A stretch of 64,000 bases of DNA. It comes from an uncultured Gammaproteobacteria bacterium (GTDB taxonomy: Bacteria; Pseudomonadota; Gammaproteobacteria; HK1). Of this stretch, positions 22,803-33,565 are shown one piece after another. Position 1 is the first letter of the stretch, and the number at the start of each line of letters is the position of its first letter. A program made the translations under genes and the position numbers. Below the pieces are notes generated by a model, which saw only the letters and a program-made list of their open reading frames with translations, did not search any database and was not told the DNA's origin. Location of the stretch: contig CAMYJH010000002.1 in NCBI GenBank assembly GCA_947258715.1, positions 95,654 through 159,653 of the forward strand. The letters are read 5' to 3'.

Positions 22803-25800
22803 GTACTCCAGCTCCACACAATCGTTTCCTGTCAGCTGTTTCAGTCGGCTCAACAGCTCTTCGGTAGGTGAAACCCGCCAGTTGTTTCCCAGCGCTACCC
22901 GCACCTTGGCGTCACCGCGGCAATATTCCACGCATACCGGCGTGCGACCGTCGCGAAAGGGCGACAATATTTCGGCCAGCGCCTGCACCGTTCCGTTTTG
23001 CGACTGCTCCCGATCCAGATGCACCAGCAGGTTTCTGGCGCGTGACTCGCGGGCGCCGTCTAAGTCGTGGATCTCGGTCACTTTCAGGGTCGGCTCACCG
23101 GTGTAGTCGTCGCGATTCAGGCTGCCTTCCAGCACCAGCACCTTGTCGCTCACTAGAACGTCGCGGTGCTTCTGGTAAAGATCGGAGTACACCACGGCTT
23201 CGATACGGCCGCTATTGTCATCCAGGGTGAGCACCGCCATGCGCCCGTTGCGAGTGTTTATGGTGCGCATGCGAACCAGGAGTCCCGCCACAAGACAGCT
23301 TTCCACGCTGCCGCTACTGAGCTCGGCGATTCGACGACCGGTGAGCCGGCCGAGCTCGGCTTCGAACCGACGCACCGGGTGACCGCTGAGGTAAAGGCCA
23401 AGGGTCTCCTTTTCTCCGGCAAGGCGCTCTTCCTCCAGCCATTCGGGGACGTCAGCGAAGCTGCGCTCACCGTTACCGGCGCTGGCGGCTCCACCGAACA
23501 TGTCGTTCTGGCCGGCGGATACGTCACGCGCATATTGTTCGGCGAGTTTCAGCGCGCGAGTCAATGTAGCCATCAGCGAGGCGCGCGAAGGGCCCAGCTC
23601 GTCCAGGGCGCCGCAGCGAATGAGCGCCTCGATGACGCGGCGGTTGACCTTTTTTGAATCCACCCGGCGACAGAAGTCGAACAGATCTTCGAATCGGCCG
23701 TTTTCTTCCCGCTCAGCGACGACAGCCGCAATTGCAGACGCGCCAACGCCCTTTACCGCGCCAAGCCCGTAACGAATGCTGCGCTCGTTAGCGACCGTGA
23801 ACGCATACTCGGAAACATTGACATCGGGGGACACAATGGTGAGTCCCATGTCGCCGCAGTCGTCCATGAAAACCACCACTTTATCGGTGTTATCCATGTC
23901 TGAAGACAGCACCGCGGCCATGAAATCGGCGGCGTAGTGAGTTTTTAGCCAGGCGGTCTGATATGCAATCAGCGCATAGGCGGCGGAATGAGACTTGTTG
24001 AATCCGTAGCCGGCGAACTTTTCCATTAGATCGAAAATCTCGCTCGCGGTTCGCTCGTCGACTCCGCGCCGCTTCGCACCCTTGAGAAAGAATTTGCGCT
24101 GCTTGGCCATTTCCTCGGGCTTTTTCTTGCCCATGGCGCGGCGAAGCAAATCCGCGTAGCCAAGCGAATAGCCGGCGAGGACCTGCGCAATCTGCATCAC
24201 CTGCTCCTGGTAAAGGATCACGCCGTAGGTGGTCTTCAGCACGCTCTTGAGTTCCGGATGCAGGTATTCCACCAACTGTCGGCCGTGCTTTCTGGCGATG
24301 AAGTCGTCGGCGAGTTCCGAGGGCCCCGGCCGAATCAGGGCGTTGAGCGCAGTCAGATCTTCGAAATTCTCCGGCTGTAAACGCCGGATCAGATCCTTCA
24401 TCGCATGCGACTCGAGCTGAAACACCGCCGTGGTCCGCGCGTTACGGATGAGCTCGTAGGTGGGCGCGTCGTCGATGGGAATGGAAACGATGTCGAGAAG
24501 ACTTTCCCGCTTGCGCACACGCGCAGCGTTGATGCTTCGCACCGCGCGGTCGATGATGGTTAGGGTTCGTAATCCCAAGAAATCGAATTTCACCAGCCCC
24601 ACCGCTTCGACGTCGTCCTTGTCGAACTGGGTCACCACCCCGGTAGCGCCCTGCTCCCGGTAAAGCGGGGTGAAATCCATCAGCGAAGTCGGCGAGATGA
24701 CGACTCCGCCTGCATGTTTGCCGGCGTTACGTGCCAAACCCTCGAGCTTGCGTGCCAGATCGATCAGCGCGCGTACTTCCTCTTCCTGCTGGTGGCGCTG
24801 GCGCAGCCGATCATCGCTTTCCAGCGCCTTATCCAGGGTCATGCCGAGCTCGAAGGGAATCAGCTTGGCCAGCTGATCGACGAAACCGTAAGGATGTCCG
24901 AGCACCCGGCCCACGTCGCGCACCACCGCCTTCGCCGCCATGCTGCCGAAAGTGATGATTTGCGCCACCCGGGCGCCGTCCCTTTCCTCCGCGCCGTATT
25001 TCTGCGCCACGTAGTCGATTACCCGGTCGCGTCCTTCCATGCAGAAATCAATGTCGAAATCCGGCATTGACACGCGCTCGGGGTTCAAGAATCGCTCGAA
25101 CAACAGGTCGTGCTGGATAGGATCCAAGTCGGTAATGCCGAGCGCGTAGGCCACCAGCGATCCAGCGCCCGAGCCGCGGCCAGGGCCGACAGGAACGCCG
25201 TTTTGACGCGCCCACTGAATGAAATCAGCGACAATGAGAAAGTAACCGGCAAAGCCCATGCCGTTGATCACTTCGAGCTCGGCATCAAGCCGCTCGGCAT
25301 AAACTTGGCTGTTTTCAGTGCGCTTTTCCGCCGGATACATTTCAAGCCGGTGGTCAAGGCCTCGCTTGGATTCGGATTTCAGCCAGCCCTCGAGCGAAGT
25401 GCCTTGGGGCAGCGGAAAGTCGGGCAGAAAACTTTTATCAAAATCCAGCTCCAGGTTGCAGCGCCTGCCGATCTCGACGCTGTTTTCAAGCGCCTCGGGC
25501 AGGTCCGAGAACAGCGCCGCCATTTCTTCCGCAGTGCGCAAGTACTGCTGCTCCGAATAAGGCCGTGGGCGCCGCGGATCGGCGAGCGTGCGTCCCTGGT
25601 GGATACAGACCCTCGCCTCGTGGGCCTCGAAGTCCTCCGGCATCAGGAAACGCACGTCGTTGCTCGCCACCAACGGCACCCCGGCGCGCTCGGCGAGCGC
25701 CGCGGCCGCACCCACATAAGCTTCTTCGTTCTCGCGTCCACTTCGGGTGAGCTCCAGATAAAAACGCTCACCGAAGCATCCAAGCCAGGTCTCGACTCTC

Positions 25801-26255
25801 CGATCCGCCTCCTCGGGACGCGCCGAGAGCAGCGCTTGGCCGACGTCGCCTTTACAGCCGCCGGAAAGCGCAATCAGACCGTCGCTGTGCGCCTTCAGCC
25901 ACTCTGGCAGCAGCATCGGTACGCCGCCGACGCGGCCATCGAGGTAAGAACGCGTGACCAGCCGAGAAAGATTGCGGTAGCCGTCGAGGTTCTGGCACAG
26001 CAGCACGATGCGCGCGGGCTGATTGGGATCGACGGCGTTATACAGCGTCATGTCGGCGCCGATAATTGGCTTTACCCCGGCGGCGACGGCGGCGCGATAA
26101 AACTTGATGGCAGAAAAAAGATTTCCCCGCTCGGTCACCGCCACCGCCGGCATGCGGGCTGCGGTTACCGCGTCCACCAGCGGCTTGATGCGCACAATCC
26201 CATCGACGAGGGAGTACTCGGTGTGCAGGTGGAGATGTACGAATCCGTTCGCCAT
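22800..26255 (-). CDS. dnaE: DNA polymerase III subunit alpha
   Basis: 1151 residues, close to E. coli DnaE (1160). The N-terminal PHP domain starts with FVHLHLHTEYSLVDG. The catalytic aspartates are in PDFDIDF near residues 396-402, with GPGRGSGAGSLVAYALGI just before them. The finger region contains RRAMGKKKPEEM and FNKSHSAAYALIAYQTAWLK. A helix-hairpin-helix (GLGAVKGVGASAIAAVV) and an OB fold (VAGLLVRMRTINTRNGRMAVL) near 980-1060 follow. A catalytic subunit of the replicase. It lies between rnhB and accA, as in other gammaproteobacteria. Confidence 0.97.
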   Translation of the reverse strand: MANGFVHLHLHTEYSLVDGIVRIKPLVDAVTAARMPAVAVTERGNLFSAIKFYRAAVAAGVKPIIGADMTLYNAVDPNQPARIVLLCQNLDGYRNLSRLVTRSYLDGRVGGVPMLLPEWLKAHSDGLIALSGGCKGDVGQALLSARPEEADRRVETWLGCFGERFYLELTRSGRENEEAYVGAAAALAERAGVPLVASNDVRFLMPEDFEAHEARVCIHQGRTLADPRRPRPYSEQQYLRTAEEMAALFSDLPEALENSVEIGRRCNLELDFDKSFLPDFPLPQGTSLEGWLKSESKRGLDHRLEMYPAEKRTENSQVYAERLDAELEVINGMGFAGYFLIVADFIQWARQNGVPVGPGRGSGAGSLVAYALGITDLDPIQHDLLFERFLNPERVSMPDFDIDFCMEGRDRVIDYVAQKYGAEERDGARVAQIITFGSMAAKAVVRDVGRVLGHPYGFVDQLAKLIPFELGMTLDKALESDDRLRQRHQQEEEVRALIDLARKLEGLARNAGKHAGGVVISPTSLMDFTPLYREQGATGVVTQFDKDDVEAVGLVKFDFLGLRTLTIIDRAVRSINAARVRKRESLLDIVSIPIDDAPTYELIRNARTTAVFQLESHAMKDLIRRLQPENFEDLTALNALIRPGPSELADDFIARKHGRQLVEYLHPELKSVLKTTYGVILYQEQVMQIAQVLAGYSLGYADLLRRAMGKKKPEEMAKQRKFFLKGAKRRGVDERTASEIFDLMEKFAGYGFNKSHSAAYALIAYQTAWLKTHYAADFMAAVLSSDMDNTDKVVVFMDDCGDMGLTIVSPDVNVSEYAFTVANERSIRYGLGAVKGVGASAIAAVVAEREENGRFEDLFDFCRRVDSKKVNRRVIEALIRCGALDELGPSRASLMATLTRALKLAEQYARDVSAGQNDMFGGAASAGNGERSFADVPEWLEEERLAGEKETLGLYLSGHPVRRFEAELGRLTGRRIAELSSGSVESCLVAGLLVRMRTINTRNGRMAVLTLDDNSGRIEAVVYSDLYQKHRDVLVSDKVLVLEGSLNRDDYTGEPTLKVTEIHDLDGARESRARNLLVHLDREQSQNGTVQALAEILSPFRDGRTPVCVEYCRGDAKVRVALGNNWRVSPTEELLSRLKQLTGNDCVELEY

Positions 26256-26288
26256 GGGAGTCCACCTATGGTAACGAAAGCGACGGGT

Positions 26289-26900
26289 TTAGAGGACGCT
26301 TATCGGAGACGCCCGTGTGGCGCGGGCTTCCAGGGCCTCGCGCACCGGGGCAAAGCTGCGACGATGCGCCGCACAGGGACCGTGCTTGTTCAGCGCCTCC
26401 CGGTGCGCCTCGGTGGCGTAGCCCTTGTGGCGGGCAAAACCATATTCCGGGTAGCGCCTGTCCAGGTCGGCCATCATCGCGTCCCGAGCCACCTTAGCCA
26501 GAATGGAGGCTGCGCTGACCGCCGGAACGAGCCGGTCTCCGCCGATGACGGCGCGCGCCTCGCAGCTCAGTTGCGGCAGGTGAACGCCGTCCACAATAAC
26601 GCGCTGAGGCGCAATCTTGAGCGCCTTTACCGCCCGCGACATGGCCAGGAGGCTGGCCCGAAGAATGTTGAGGGCGTCGATTTCGGCCACCTCCGCCGCC
26701 CCCAGCGCAAAGTCCAACGCACGCTCGCGAATCAGCCTCGCCAGATGCTCGCGCCGCGTGGCCGTCAACAGCTTCGAATCCCGTATCCCCTCGATGCCGA
26801 CGTCGCTGTCGAGAATCACGGCGGCGGCCACCACGGGTCCTGCCAGCGGTCCGCGGCCGGCCTCGTCAACGCCTGCCAGCAATAAACGCGGGCGGCTCAT
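26289..26900 (-). CDS. rnhB: Ribonuclease HII
   Basis: 203 residues. It cleaves RNA in RNA-DNA hybrids and starts removal of single ribonucleotides misincorporated in DNA. The active-site [19 protein letters not shown] is at the N-terminus (D-E pair), with further acidic residues at VDGVHLP and AKVARDAMM. Its ATG overlaps the lpxB stop by four bases (26897-26900), so it is coupled to lpxB. dnaE begins 33 bases further on. Confidence 0.95.
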   Translation of the reverse strand: MSRPRLLLAGVDEAGRGPLAGPVVAAAVILDSDVGIEGIRDSKLLTATRREHLARLIRERALDFALGAAEVAEIDALNILRASLLAMSRAVKALKIAPQRVIVDGVHLPQLSCEARAVIGGDRLVPAVSAASILAKVARDAMMADLDRRYPEYGFARHKGYATEAHREALNKHGPCAAHRRSFAPVREALEARATRASPISVL

Positions 26901-28039
26901 GGGGTTCCGCCCGCGGCTACTTCCAGCACCGCATCGGCGGCCCGAGCGCTGGCGTTGTTCTTGAGCCTGGCGTGAATTTCTGCAAAACGCTGCTCCAACA
27001 CCCGGACCCGTTCGGGGGACTCGAAGAACTCAAGCAGCGCCGGCCCTAAGCGCTCCGCTACCGCCTCGTCCTGGAGCAGCTCCGGCACCAGCGCTTCACC
27101 CGCCAACAGATTGGGCAATCCGAACTGGTCCACATAAACCATGCGCCGGCCGATCATCCAAGTCAGCGGCAGGGTTTTGTAGGTAATGACCATCGGCCGT
27201 TTGAGCAGCAGCGCCTCCAGCGTCGCCGTCCCCGACGCCGCAAGCACCGCGTCCGCGGCCGCCATGGCGTCTCGCGCCCGGCCGTCGACGAGGTGTATGA
27301 CCACATCCGCAGCGTAACTACGGACCGCGGCTTCGAAGAGGGACCGGGTGGCGGCGTCCACCAGCGGCGCCACGAAACGCAGACCCGGCCGGCGCCGGGC
27401 CAGCCAGGCCGCGGTTTGCGCCAGCGGCGCGGCGAGAAAGCGCACCTCGCTCACGCGGCTGCCCGGAAGCAGCGCTACCCACTCGCCTTCTTGGGGAAGC
27501 TTCAGCGACCGGCGCGCAGCCAACCGATCGGTTTGCATCGGGATCTCGTCCGCCATGGGGTGACCCACGAAGCTCACCGGTATTTCTCGCTGCCGGTAGA
27601 ACTCCCGCTCGAAGGGGAACAGCACCAGCATTCGGTCCACCGCGCGGGCAATCTTCTTTAACCGCCAGCGCCGCCACGCCCATACCGACGGGCTCACGTA
27701 GTGCACCGTGGGAACACCCGCACGTCTCAACATCAGCTCCAAGGAAAGATTGAAGTCCGGCGCGTCCACGCCGATCAACACGTCCGGGGGATCGGCGATC
27801 AGGCGTTTCGCCAGACGCCGGCGCATGGGAATGATCTCGGCCAATCGGCCAAAGACTTCGAATAACCCCATCACCGACAGCCGTTCGATGGGATAAAAGC
27901 TCTCGCAGCCGGCGGCCTGCATTCTTGCGCCAGCAATACCCTGAAAGGTGGCTTCGGGACGGCGCGCCTTGATCGCATGAATCAGGCCGGCACCAAGCTG
28001 GTCCCCCGACGCTTCTCCGGCGGTGATGACGACGCGCAC
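26897..28039 (-). CDS. lpxB: Lipid-A-disaccharide synthase
   Basis: 380 residues, a GT19 glycosyltransferase at the inner membrane joining UDP-2,3-diacylglucosamine and lipid X. Recognisable segments are [18 protein letters not shown] at the N-terminus, [44 protein letters not shown] and [13 protein letters not shown]. It is followed by rnhB with a 4-base overlap. A run of nine C precedes the start, a possible slippage site but outside the coding region. Confidence 0.96.
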   Translation of the reverse strand: MRVVITAGEASGDQLGAGLIHAIKARRPEATFQGIAGARMQAAGCESFYPIERLSVMGLFEVFGRLAEIIPMRRRLAKRLIADPPDVLIGVDAPDFNLSLELMLRRAGVPTVHYVSPSVWAWRRWRLKKIARAVDRMLVLFPFEREFYRQREIPVSFVGHPMADEIPMQTDRLAARRSLKLPQEGEWVALLPGSRVSEVRFLAAPLAQTAAWLARRRPGLRFVAPLVDAATRSLFEAAVRSYAADVVIHLVDGRARDAMAAADAVLAASGTATLEALLLKRPMVITYKTLPLTWMIGRRMVYVDQFGLPNLLAGEALVPELLQDEAVAERLGPALLEFFESPERVRVLEQRFAEIHARLKNNASARAADAVLEVAAGGTP

Positions 28040-28156
28040 TCCCCCCCCCGACTGAAGGCTTTGACCTCGGTTAGCATACCGAGACCAGGAGCCTCTGCCA
28101 TGGCCGATTAAATTTGCTTACGTTGCTTTGTCGCTCGGCGTGGACCCCCTGCGCCC

Positions 28157-28927
28157 TTACCTCACGACTCCTCTGGTCGACCCCGCGACGAAGTCCCGCA
28201 GTGCCGCGACTTCGGGATGCTTGCTGGCAGATTCCTCCAGCGCTGCCAGCGCCTGGTCCACCGTCAATCCCTGCTTGTAGATGATCTTGTAAGCACGTCT
28301 CAGCTCACGCAGCACATCGGTATCGAAGCCGCGGCGCTTTAGCCCTTCGGTGTTGAGCCCGTGGGGCTTGGCCGAGTTGCCTGAAACGGTGACAAATGGA
28401 GGCACGTCCTTGAGCACCACCGTTCCCATGGCGGAAAAGCTGTAGGCGCCTACGGCGCAAAACTGGTGAACAATGGTAAATGCGCCGAAGGTAGCGAAGT
28501 TTCCTACCGTGACGTGACCGGCGAGGGCAGTGCAATTGGCCAGGGTGGTGGCATTTCCAATCTGGCAGTCGTGAGCGATGTGCACGTAAGCCATGATCCA
28601 GTTGTCGTTTCCGACCCGGGTCAGGCCGCCGCCACCCTCAGTGCCGCGGTTAAGAGTGCAGAATTCGCGAATCACGTTGCCGTCGCCGATCTCCAGGCGC
28701 GATCGTTCTCCCGAGAACTTCTTGTCCTGAGGTACGTCGCCTATGGAGTTGAACTGGTAGATCCGGTTTTTCCGGCCGATGCGAGTAGGACCCTGGATGA
28801 CCACGTGGGGACCAATCCAGGTGCCCTCGCCGATTTCAACCCCGGGACCGATCACGGACCAAGGCCCTACCGAGACGCCTTCCGAAAGGCGCGCATCGGC
28901 GTCGATCTCCGCGCTCGGGTGGATCAA
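28157..28927 (-). CDS. lpxA: UDP-N-acetylglucosamine acyltransferase
   Basis: 256 residues. It catalyses the first step of lipid A synthesis, O-acylation of UDP-GlcNAc from hydroxyacyl-ACP. The left-handed beta-helix hexapeptide pattern starts at [20 protein letters not shown]. The catalytic His lies in [17 protein letters not shown], followed by [15 protein letters not shown] and the helical C-terminus ([12 protein letters not shown]). It overlaps fabZ by four bases. A 117-base gap without a gene separates it from lpxB. Confidence 0.96.
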   Translation of the reverse strand: MIHPSAEIDADARLSEGVSVGPWSVIGPGVEIGEGTWIGPHVVIQGPTRIGRKNRIYQFNSIGDVPQDKKFSGERSRLEIGDGNVIREFCTLNRGTEGGGGLTRVGNDNWIMAYVHIAHDCQIGNATTLANCTALAGHVTVGNFATFGAFTIVHQFCAVGAYSFSAMGTVVLKDVPPFVTVSGNSAKPHGLNTEGLKRRGFDTDVLRELRRAYKIIYKQGLTVDQALAALEESASKHPEVAALRDFVAGSTRGVVR

Positions 28928-29436
28928 GTGTCGATTTTCCGGAGTGCACCCATGAGCACGGCGTTCGCGGTCACCACACCATCGACACTGGCCTCAGACT
29001 CGACCCTCCAAACGCTGCGGGCGGTGCGGATGAGCCGCACATGGATCTGCATCTGGTCGCCGGGCTCCACCGGACGGCGGAAACGGGCCTTATCCACGCC
29101 GACGAAGTAATAGATGGAGCGCTCGTTGGGCAGGGTGCCCAGGGTCTTGAAGGCAAAAATCCCGGTTGCCTGGGCCATGGCCTCGAGGATTAGCACCGCG
29201 GGCATCACCGGCCGGTTGGGAAAGTGGCCTTGAAAGAAGTTCTCGTTGTAGGTGACGTTCTTGATTGCCGTCAGCGACTTTCCGGGCTCAAAGCAGATGA
29301 CCCTATCGATGAGCAACATCGGATAGCGGTGGGGCAAATACTTGAGCACGTCATTGATGTTCATTTCCACTTCGCTTTCCTCGGTGGGTGCTTTACCGGG
29401 AGGGCTGCCCGCCATCTTGGGTCTTGTATCAGTCAT
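28924..29436 (-). CDS. fabZ: 3-hydroxyacyl-ACP dehydratase
   Basis: 170 residues. A hotdog-fold enzyme dehydrating hydroxyacyl-ACP in fatty acid elongation and balancing flux toward lipid A. The core begins at [20 protein letters not shown], and the active-site His is in [26 protein letters not shown]. The ATG at 29436 overlaps the end of lpxD by eight bases and adds a 24-residue polar leader. An internal ATG at 29364 would give the standard length. Coupled on both sides, to lpxD and lpxA. Confidence 0.95.
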   Translation of the reverse strand: MTDTRPKMAGSPPGKAPTEESEVEMNINDVLKYLPHRYPMLLIDRVICFEPGKSLTAIKNVTYNENFFQGHFPNRPVMPAVLILEAMAQATGIFAFKTLGTLPNERSIYYFVGVDKARFRRPVEPGDQMQIHVRLIRTARSVWRVESEASVDGVVTANAVLMGALRKIDT

Positions 29437-30457
29437 GATTCAATTCCTTGAGTCGCTGCTCTACCGCCTTGAGACGCCGGGCCATTTCGTCCAGCTGGCG
29501 CATTCTAATCACACTCTTTCGCCACGCCTTGTTTTCCTGGATCGGCATTCCGGAAGAATACACTCCCGCCTCCTTGATAGAGTTTGGCACCGCGGAGGTG
29601 GCGGTAAGGTGGACGTCGTCTGCGATCTCGAGGTGCCCGGCGATGGAAGCCGCTCCGCCGATGGTACAGCGTTTGCCGATGCGCGCGCTGCCGCCAATGG
29701 CGACGCACGCTGCCACTGCCGTATGCGCTCCGATCTGAACGTTGTGCCCTATCTGGATCAGGTTATCTAGCTTGACTCCGTCTTCGAGCACCGTGTCCTC
29801 GAGGGCACCGCGATCGACGGTGGTGTTGGCGCCGATCTCCACGTCATCGCCGATGACCACGCTACCGAGCTGCGGCACCTTCACCCACACGCCGTCGTCG
29901 TTGGCGATACCAAAGCCGTCTGCACCGATAACCACTCCCGGATGCAGAATCACTCGCTTGCCGACCCGCACATTCTTACAAAGCGTCACCTTGGCAACGA
30001 GCCGCCCGTCTTCGCCTAAGACCGCGCTCTCCTCAAGCACACAGCCGGGTCCGACATAGGCGCGGGCCCCGATTTCGGCGCCGTGGGCGACACTGCAGTG
30101 AGGTCCGATATGCGCGTCCGGGTGCACCTTGGCGCCTTTTGCCACCGACGCGGAAGGGTGAACCCCGGGCTTGAACGTACGCTCGGGGTTCAATAAGGCA
30201 GCAGCCTTGGCGTAGCTGAGGTAAGGATTGGCGCTGATCAGCGCGTTTACATTGCACTGAGGCAGGAACTCGCTGGCGAGGATGACCGCCGAGGCGCGGG
30301 TTGCGCGGAGAAACCCCTGATATCGACGATTTGCGAGAAAGCTGACGCAGCCGGACTCGGCGTTTTGCAGCGTTGCGACCCGCTCGATGCGACAGCCCGC
30401 GTCCCCGCGCAGCTTTACACCGAGTCGTTCGGAAAGTTCGCCCAGCGTATAGGCCAA
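29429..30457 (-). CDS. lpxD: UDP-3-O-(3-hydroxyacyl)glucosamine N-acyltransferase
   Basis: 342 residues. It adds the second acyl chain in lipid A synthesis. The N-terminal uridine-binding domain ([17 protein letters not shown]) precedes hexapeptide repeats ([20 protein letters not shown] onward). The catalytic-His region is [16 protein letters not shown]. The C-terminal helix ([18 protein letters not shown]) is typical. It follows skp with a gap of about 157 bases and leads into fabZ-lpxA. Confidence 0.96.
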   Translation of the reverse strand: MAYTLGELSERLGVKLRGDAGCRIERVATLQNAESGCVSFLANRRYQGFLRATRASAVILASEFLPQCNVNALISANPYLSYAKAAALLNPERTFKPGVHPSASVAKGAKVHPDAHIGPHCSVAHGAEIGARAYVGPGCVLEESAVLGEDGRLVAKVTLCKNVRVGKRVILHPGVVIGADGFGIANDDGVWVKVPQLGSVVIGDDVEIGANTTVDRGALEDTVLEDGVKLDNLIQIGHNVQIGAHTAVAACVAIGGSARIGKRCTIGGAASIAGHLEIADDVHLTATSAVPNSIKEAGVYSSGMPIQENKAWRKSVIRMRQLDEMARRLKAVEQRLKELNHD

Positions 30458-30614
30458 TGGGCTCCTCTACCTGCTTTCGCCCTGGTGTCGACTAAGAACC
30501 AAAAAAACCGTTCCAAAAAAAGACGACGCTGCGGGCTTGGATCGAGCGCCTGTTTAAGACCTCGTAACGGCACCTGGCGGCCAGGTTTCTTCCTCTGCGC
30601 TGCGGAACGGTTAC

Positions 30615-31160
30615 CTAGTTGGATTTCTTGAATTCCGTGGCCAATTTCCCGATGACCCGGTCGGTGATGTCGACACGTTCACCAGCATAGATAACGCCGT
30701 CGGTAACGACCAGGTCGTAGCTTTCAGCCTTGGCGAGTTTCTGTATCACCTCAGTCACCATTCGCTGAAGCTTGCTCAGCTCCTGACTACGACGAAGATT
30801 GAGATCTTCGCGGAATTCGTCCTGGAGTCGACGGATTTCCCGTTTCAAGGACCGAATTTCCGACTCCTGCCGTTGACGCTCGGAAGCGGACATGACGGCG
30901 CCGTTTTTCACCAGCTTGTCTTCCATCGACCGAATTTCTTTCTGCTGTTCGAGCAATTCCCTGTCTCTCGGCGCGAATTCCTTTTCTATTCGCTCCCGCG
31001 CGGATTCCGCCTGCGGCGCTTTCTCCAGAACCTTGGAAATATTGACGAAGCCGACTTTAACCTGTGCAAGCACGAGGGTGGGCGAAAGCTGCAGCGCCAC
31101 GCCGAGCATGACGGCCGCGATAGCAGAGCTCCATGAGCGCGTGTTCACTCGATATTCCAT
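30615..31160 (-). CDS. skp: Periplasmic OmpH/Skp-family chaperone
   Basis: 181 residues. A signal peptide (hydrophobic AAVMLGVALQLSPTLVLA, cleavage after LAQ or nearby) is followed by VKVGFVNISKVLEKAPQ and a long charged coiled coil (ERIEKEFAPRDRELLEQQKEI...). It then returns to a small beta region (YDLVVTDGVIYAGERVDITD). It guides unfolded outer-membrane proteins through the periplasm. Its start lies only three bases past the bamA stop, so the two are surely co-transcribed. Confidence 0.94.
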   Translation of the reverse strand: MEYRVNTRSWSSAIAAVMLGVALQLSPTLVLAQVKVGFVNISKVLEKAPQAESARERIEKEFAPRDRELLEQQKEIRSMEDKLVKNGAVMSASERQRQESEIRSLKREIRRLQDEFREDLNLRRSQELSKLQRMVTEVIQKLAKAESYDLVVTDGVIYAGERVDITDRVIGKLATEFKKSN

Positions 31161-31163
31161 CTT

Positions 31164-33509
31164 CTAAAACGTGGTTCCGAAGGTGAACTGGAATGGCTGG
31201 GTTTCGTCCCCGGGCTCCTCTTGTAGCGGAACTGCAATGCTAACAGTCAACGGGCCCAAGGGCGATAGCCACACGGCGGTGATCCCGGTGGAGTAGCGGA
31301 AGGTATCGAGATTCACGTCTTCTCCGGGGCCGTAGACATTGCCCGCGTCGACGAACGCGGTCAGGCGGAAGGCACGGGTATTGGTGATGAAAGGCAGCGG
31401 GATGATGAGCTCGGCGTTCCCCACCAGCTTGACGTTACCCCCCAGAGGCTCGCCGTTGGAATCGCGCGGACCCAGGGTATTGGCCTCAAAACCACGCACC
31501 GAGCGCAGCCCGCCGGCAAAGTAGTTTTTGGTCAACGGCAAATCTTCGGTGTCGCCGTATCCGTCGCCGTAGCCCACTTCTCCCTCCAGCACCAGGGCAA
31601 AGTCCCTGAACAGCGGCAGGACGCGCTGGTGGAGCAGTCGAAGCTTGTAATAGGAAAGATCCAGGCTGGGAACGGCCACGTCCGCGGACAGCCGCGTCAG
31701 CTGCCCGCGGTTGGGAAGAAGCCGGTTGTCGCGCGTGTCATTGGTGTAGCTCGCGCTCAACGTCAGCGTCTTGTACTCACCTCCGACCTCATTTGCAAAA
31801 GCCACGACTTCATTGGAGGCGGTACCGCCGGGTTTGAACTCCGTGTTTTCAGCCGTGGCGCCGAAGTTTACGGTATTGAACTCCGATATCGGCACGCCGA
31901 AGGTGATTCCCACTCCAAGCTCGTCCAGATTGTAGTCCGCGAGGTTGGCCTCGAAGGCGTCCGTTTTTCGGTAAAAGAAATCGAACCCCCGACTTATACC
32001 GTCATCGGTCCAGTAGGGGTTGAACCAGGAAAAGCCGAAGTTGCGGTTCACTTCGCTGTTGTTAAAGGTGAAGCGCATCCGATTGCCGGTGCCGGCAAAG
32101 TTTTCCTGGGTAATGCTCGTCTGGAAGACCACACCCTGCGCCTGAGAGAAGCCGGCGCCCAGAAGCAAGTTGCCCGCCGGCTTCTCCTTTACCGTGAAGT
32201 TCAAATCCACTTGATCGCTGGTTCCCGGCACGGCGGGCGTTTCGACGTTAACTTCCTCGAAAAAGCCGAGTCGATCCAGACGCGTCTTGGAGCGCTCGAT
32301 GGCGGTGGTGGATATCCATGCGCCCTCGGCCTGTCGCATTTCTCTTCGCAGCACCTCGTCTTGGGTCTTGGTGTTGCCCTTGAAATTGATCCGGCGCACG
32401 TAAACTCGTTTTCCGGGATCGACGAAAAAGGTAAGCGCGACCTCGTTTTTCTCCTCGCTGATATCCGGCACAGCGTTGATATTCGCAAATGCGTAACCTT
32501 CAGCGCCGATCCGGTCGGTCAACTCTTTGCTCGTTTCGGTGACCAACTGGCGCGAGAACACGTCGCCTTGGCGGATCTTCACCAAATCGAAAAGCTCCTC
32601 CGGATCTACGATCAGATCGCCGGCAAGCTTGACCTCGCTGACAGTGAACTGTCCGCCTTCGGTGATATTGATTGTTATGTACACGCTCTGCTTATCGGGT
32701 GTAAGCGAGACCTGGGTCGAGTCGATGTTGAAAATGATGTAGCCACGGTCGAGGTAGTGACTGCGAAGGGTCTCGAGATCGGCGGCCAGCTTCTGCTTCG
32801 AGTACTGATCGCTCTTGGTAATAAAAGACCAAAATTTAGGCGTCGTGAGCTTGAACAGATCCAGCAGATCGTCGTCATCGAAGACTTCGTTACCGACGAT
32901 ATTGATCTGGCGGATCTTGGCCACGCTACCTTCATTGACGTCGAAATTGACGGCAACGCGATTACGCTCCAGCGGGGTAACGGTGCTGGTGACTTTCACC
33001 CCGTACCTTCCCTGATCGAAATAGGAGCGGCGAAGCTCCTGCTCCACGGAGTCGAAGACGGAGCGGTCGAATACTCTTCCGGTGGTGAACCCGACGTCCT
33101 TGAGGGAATGCTCCAAATCCTCGGTTTGGATGGACTTGTTGCCGGAAAACTGGATGCTCGAAATAGAGGGGCGTTCGCGTAGAAAAATAATCAGCGTATT
33201 ACCTTCACGCTCCACGGTGACGTCACTGAAAAAACCGGTTTTGAACAGCGCTCGAATGGCCTCGGCCGTGCGGCTACTGTCTATCTGATCGCCAACGCTG
33301 ATTGGAAGGTAGTTAAAGACGGTGCCGACAGAAATCCGCTGCAGTCCTTCGAGACGGATCTCTTCGACGACAAACGGTTCCTGGGCCACGGTCTTTGCAG
33401 ACGCGGTGAGCAGAATGATCAATGCAAGAAAAAAAAAGGCCCGCACGCGACTTATGTTGTTTGTTGTCGATCTTCCCGTTCCCTGGAGCGTTCCCTCCCG
33501 GAACGCCAA
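31164..33509 (-). CDS. bamA: Outer membrane protein assembly factor BamA
   Basis: 781 residues from a TTG at 33509. A GTG at 33446 would give a cleaner signal peptide ([22 protein letters not shown]) and may be the real start. Five POTRA repeats follow (first [20 protein letters not shown]), then a 16-strand barrel ending in the family Phe (FQFTFGTTF). The VRGF motif of the lid loop is seen in [15 protein letters not shown]. It inserts beta-barrel proteins into the outer membrane. A run of nine A at about 33428-33436 near the start could mislead start choice if miscounted. Confidence 0.95.
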   Translation of the reverse strand: MAFREGTLQGTGRSTTNNISRVRAFFFLALIILLTASAKTVAQEPFVVEEIRLEGLQRISVGTVFNYLPISVGDQIDSSRTAEAIRALFKTGFFSDVTVEREGNTLIIFLRERPSISSIQFSGNKSIQTEDLEHSLKDVGFTTGRVFDRSVFDSVEQELRRSYFDQGRYGVKVTSTVTPLERNRVAVNFDVNEGSVAKIRQINIVGNEVFDDDDLLDLFKLTTPKFWSFITKSDQYSKQKLAADLETLRSHYLDRGYIIFNIDSTQVSLTPDKQSVYITINITEGGQFTVSEVKLAGDLIVDPEELFDLVKIRQGDVFSRQLVTETSKELTDRIGAEGYAFANINAVPDISEEKNEVALTFFVDPGKRVYVRRINFKGNTKTQDEVLRREMRQAEGAWISTTAIERSKTRLDRLGFFEEVNVETPAVPGTSDQVDLNFTVKEKPAGNLLLGAGFSQAQGVVFQTSITQENFAGTGNRMRFTFNNSEVNRNFGFSWFNPYWTDDGISRGFDFFYRKTDAFEANLADYNLDELGVGITFGVPISEFNTVNFGATAENTEFKPGGTASNEVVAFANEVGGEYKTLTLSASYTNDTRDNRLLPNRGQLTRLSADVAVPSLDLSYYKLRLLHQRVLPLFRDFALVLEGEVGYGDGYGDTEDLPLTKNYFAGGLRSVRGFEANTLGPRDSNGEPLGGNVKLVGNAELIIPLPFITNTRAFRLTAFVDAGNVYGPGEDVNLDTFRYSTGITAVWLSPLGPLTVSIAVPLQEEPGDETQPFQFTFGTTF

Positions 33510-33565
33510 TCAAAGTCGTTCAGACCGTTTCAAGGCGTGAACGACGCCGGTATCCGGAAGCTCGA

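Noticed and set aside
25110..26885. 591-codon plus-strand ORF opposite dnaE/rnhB
   Set aside because: It is the complement of dnaE and rnhB, both certain by motif. No domain is visible, and long antisense frames are expected in GC-rich genes.
31629..33182. 517-codon plus-strand ORF opposite bamA
   Set aside because: Shadow of bamA; repetitive Val/Asp/Leu composition and no recognisable family.
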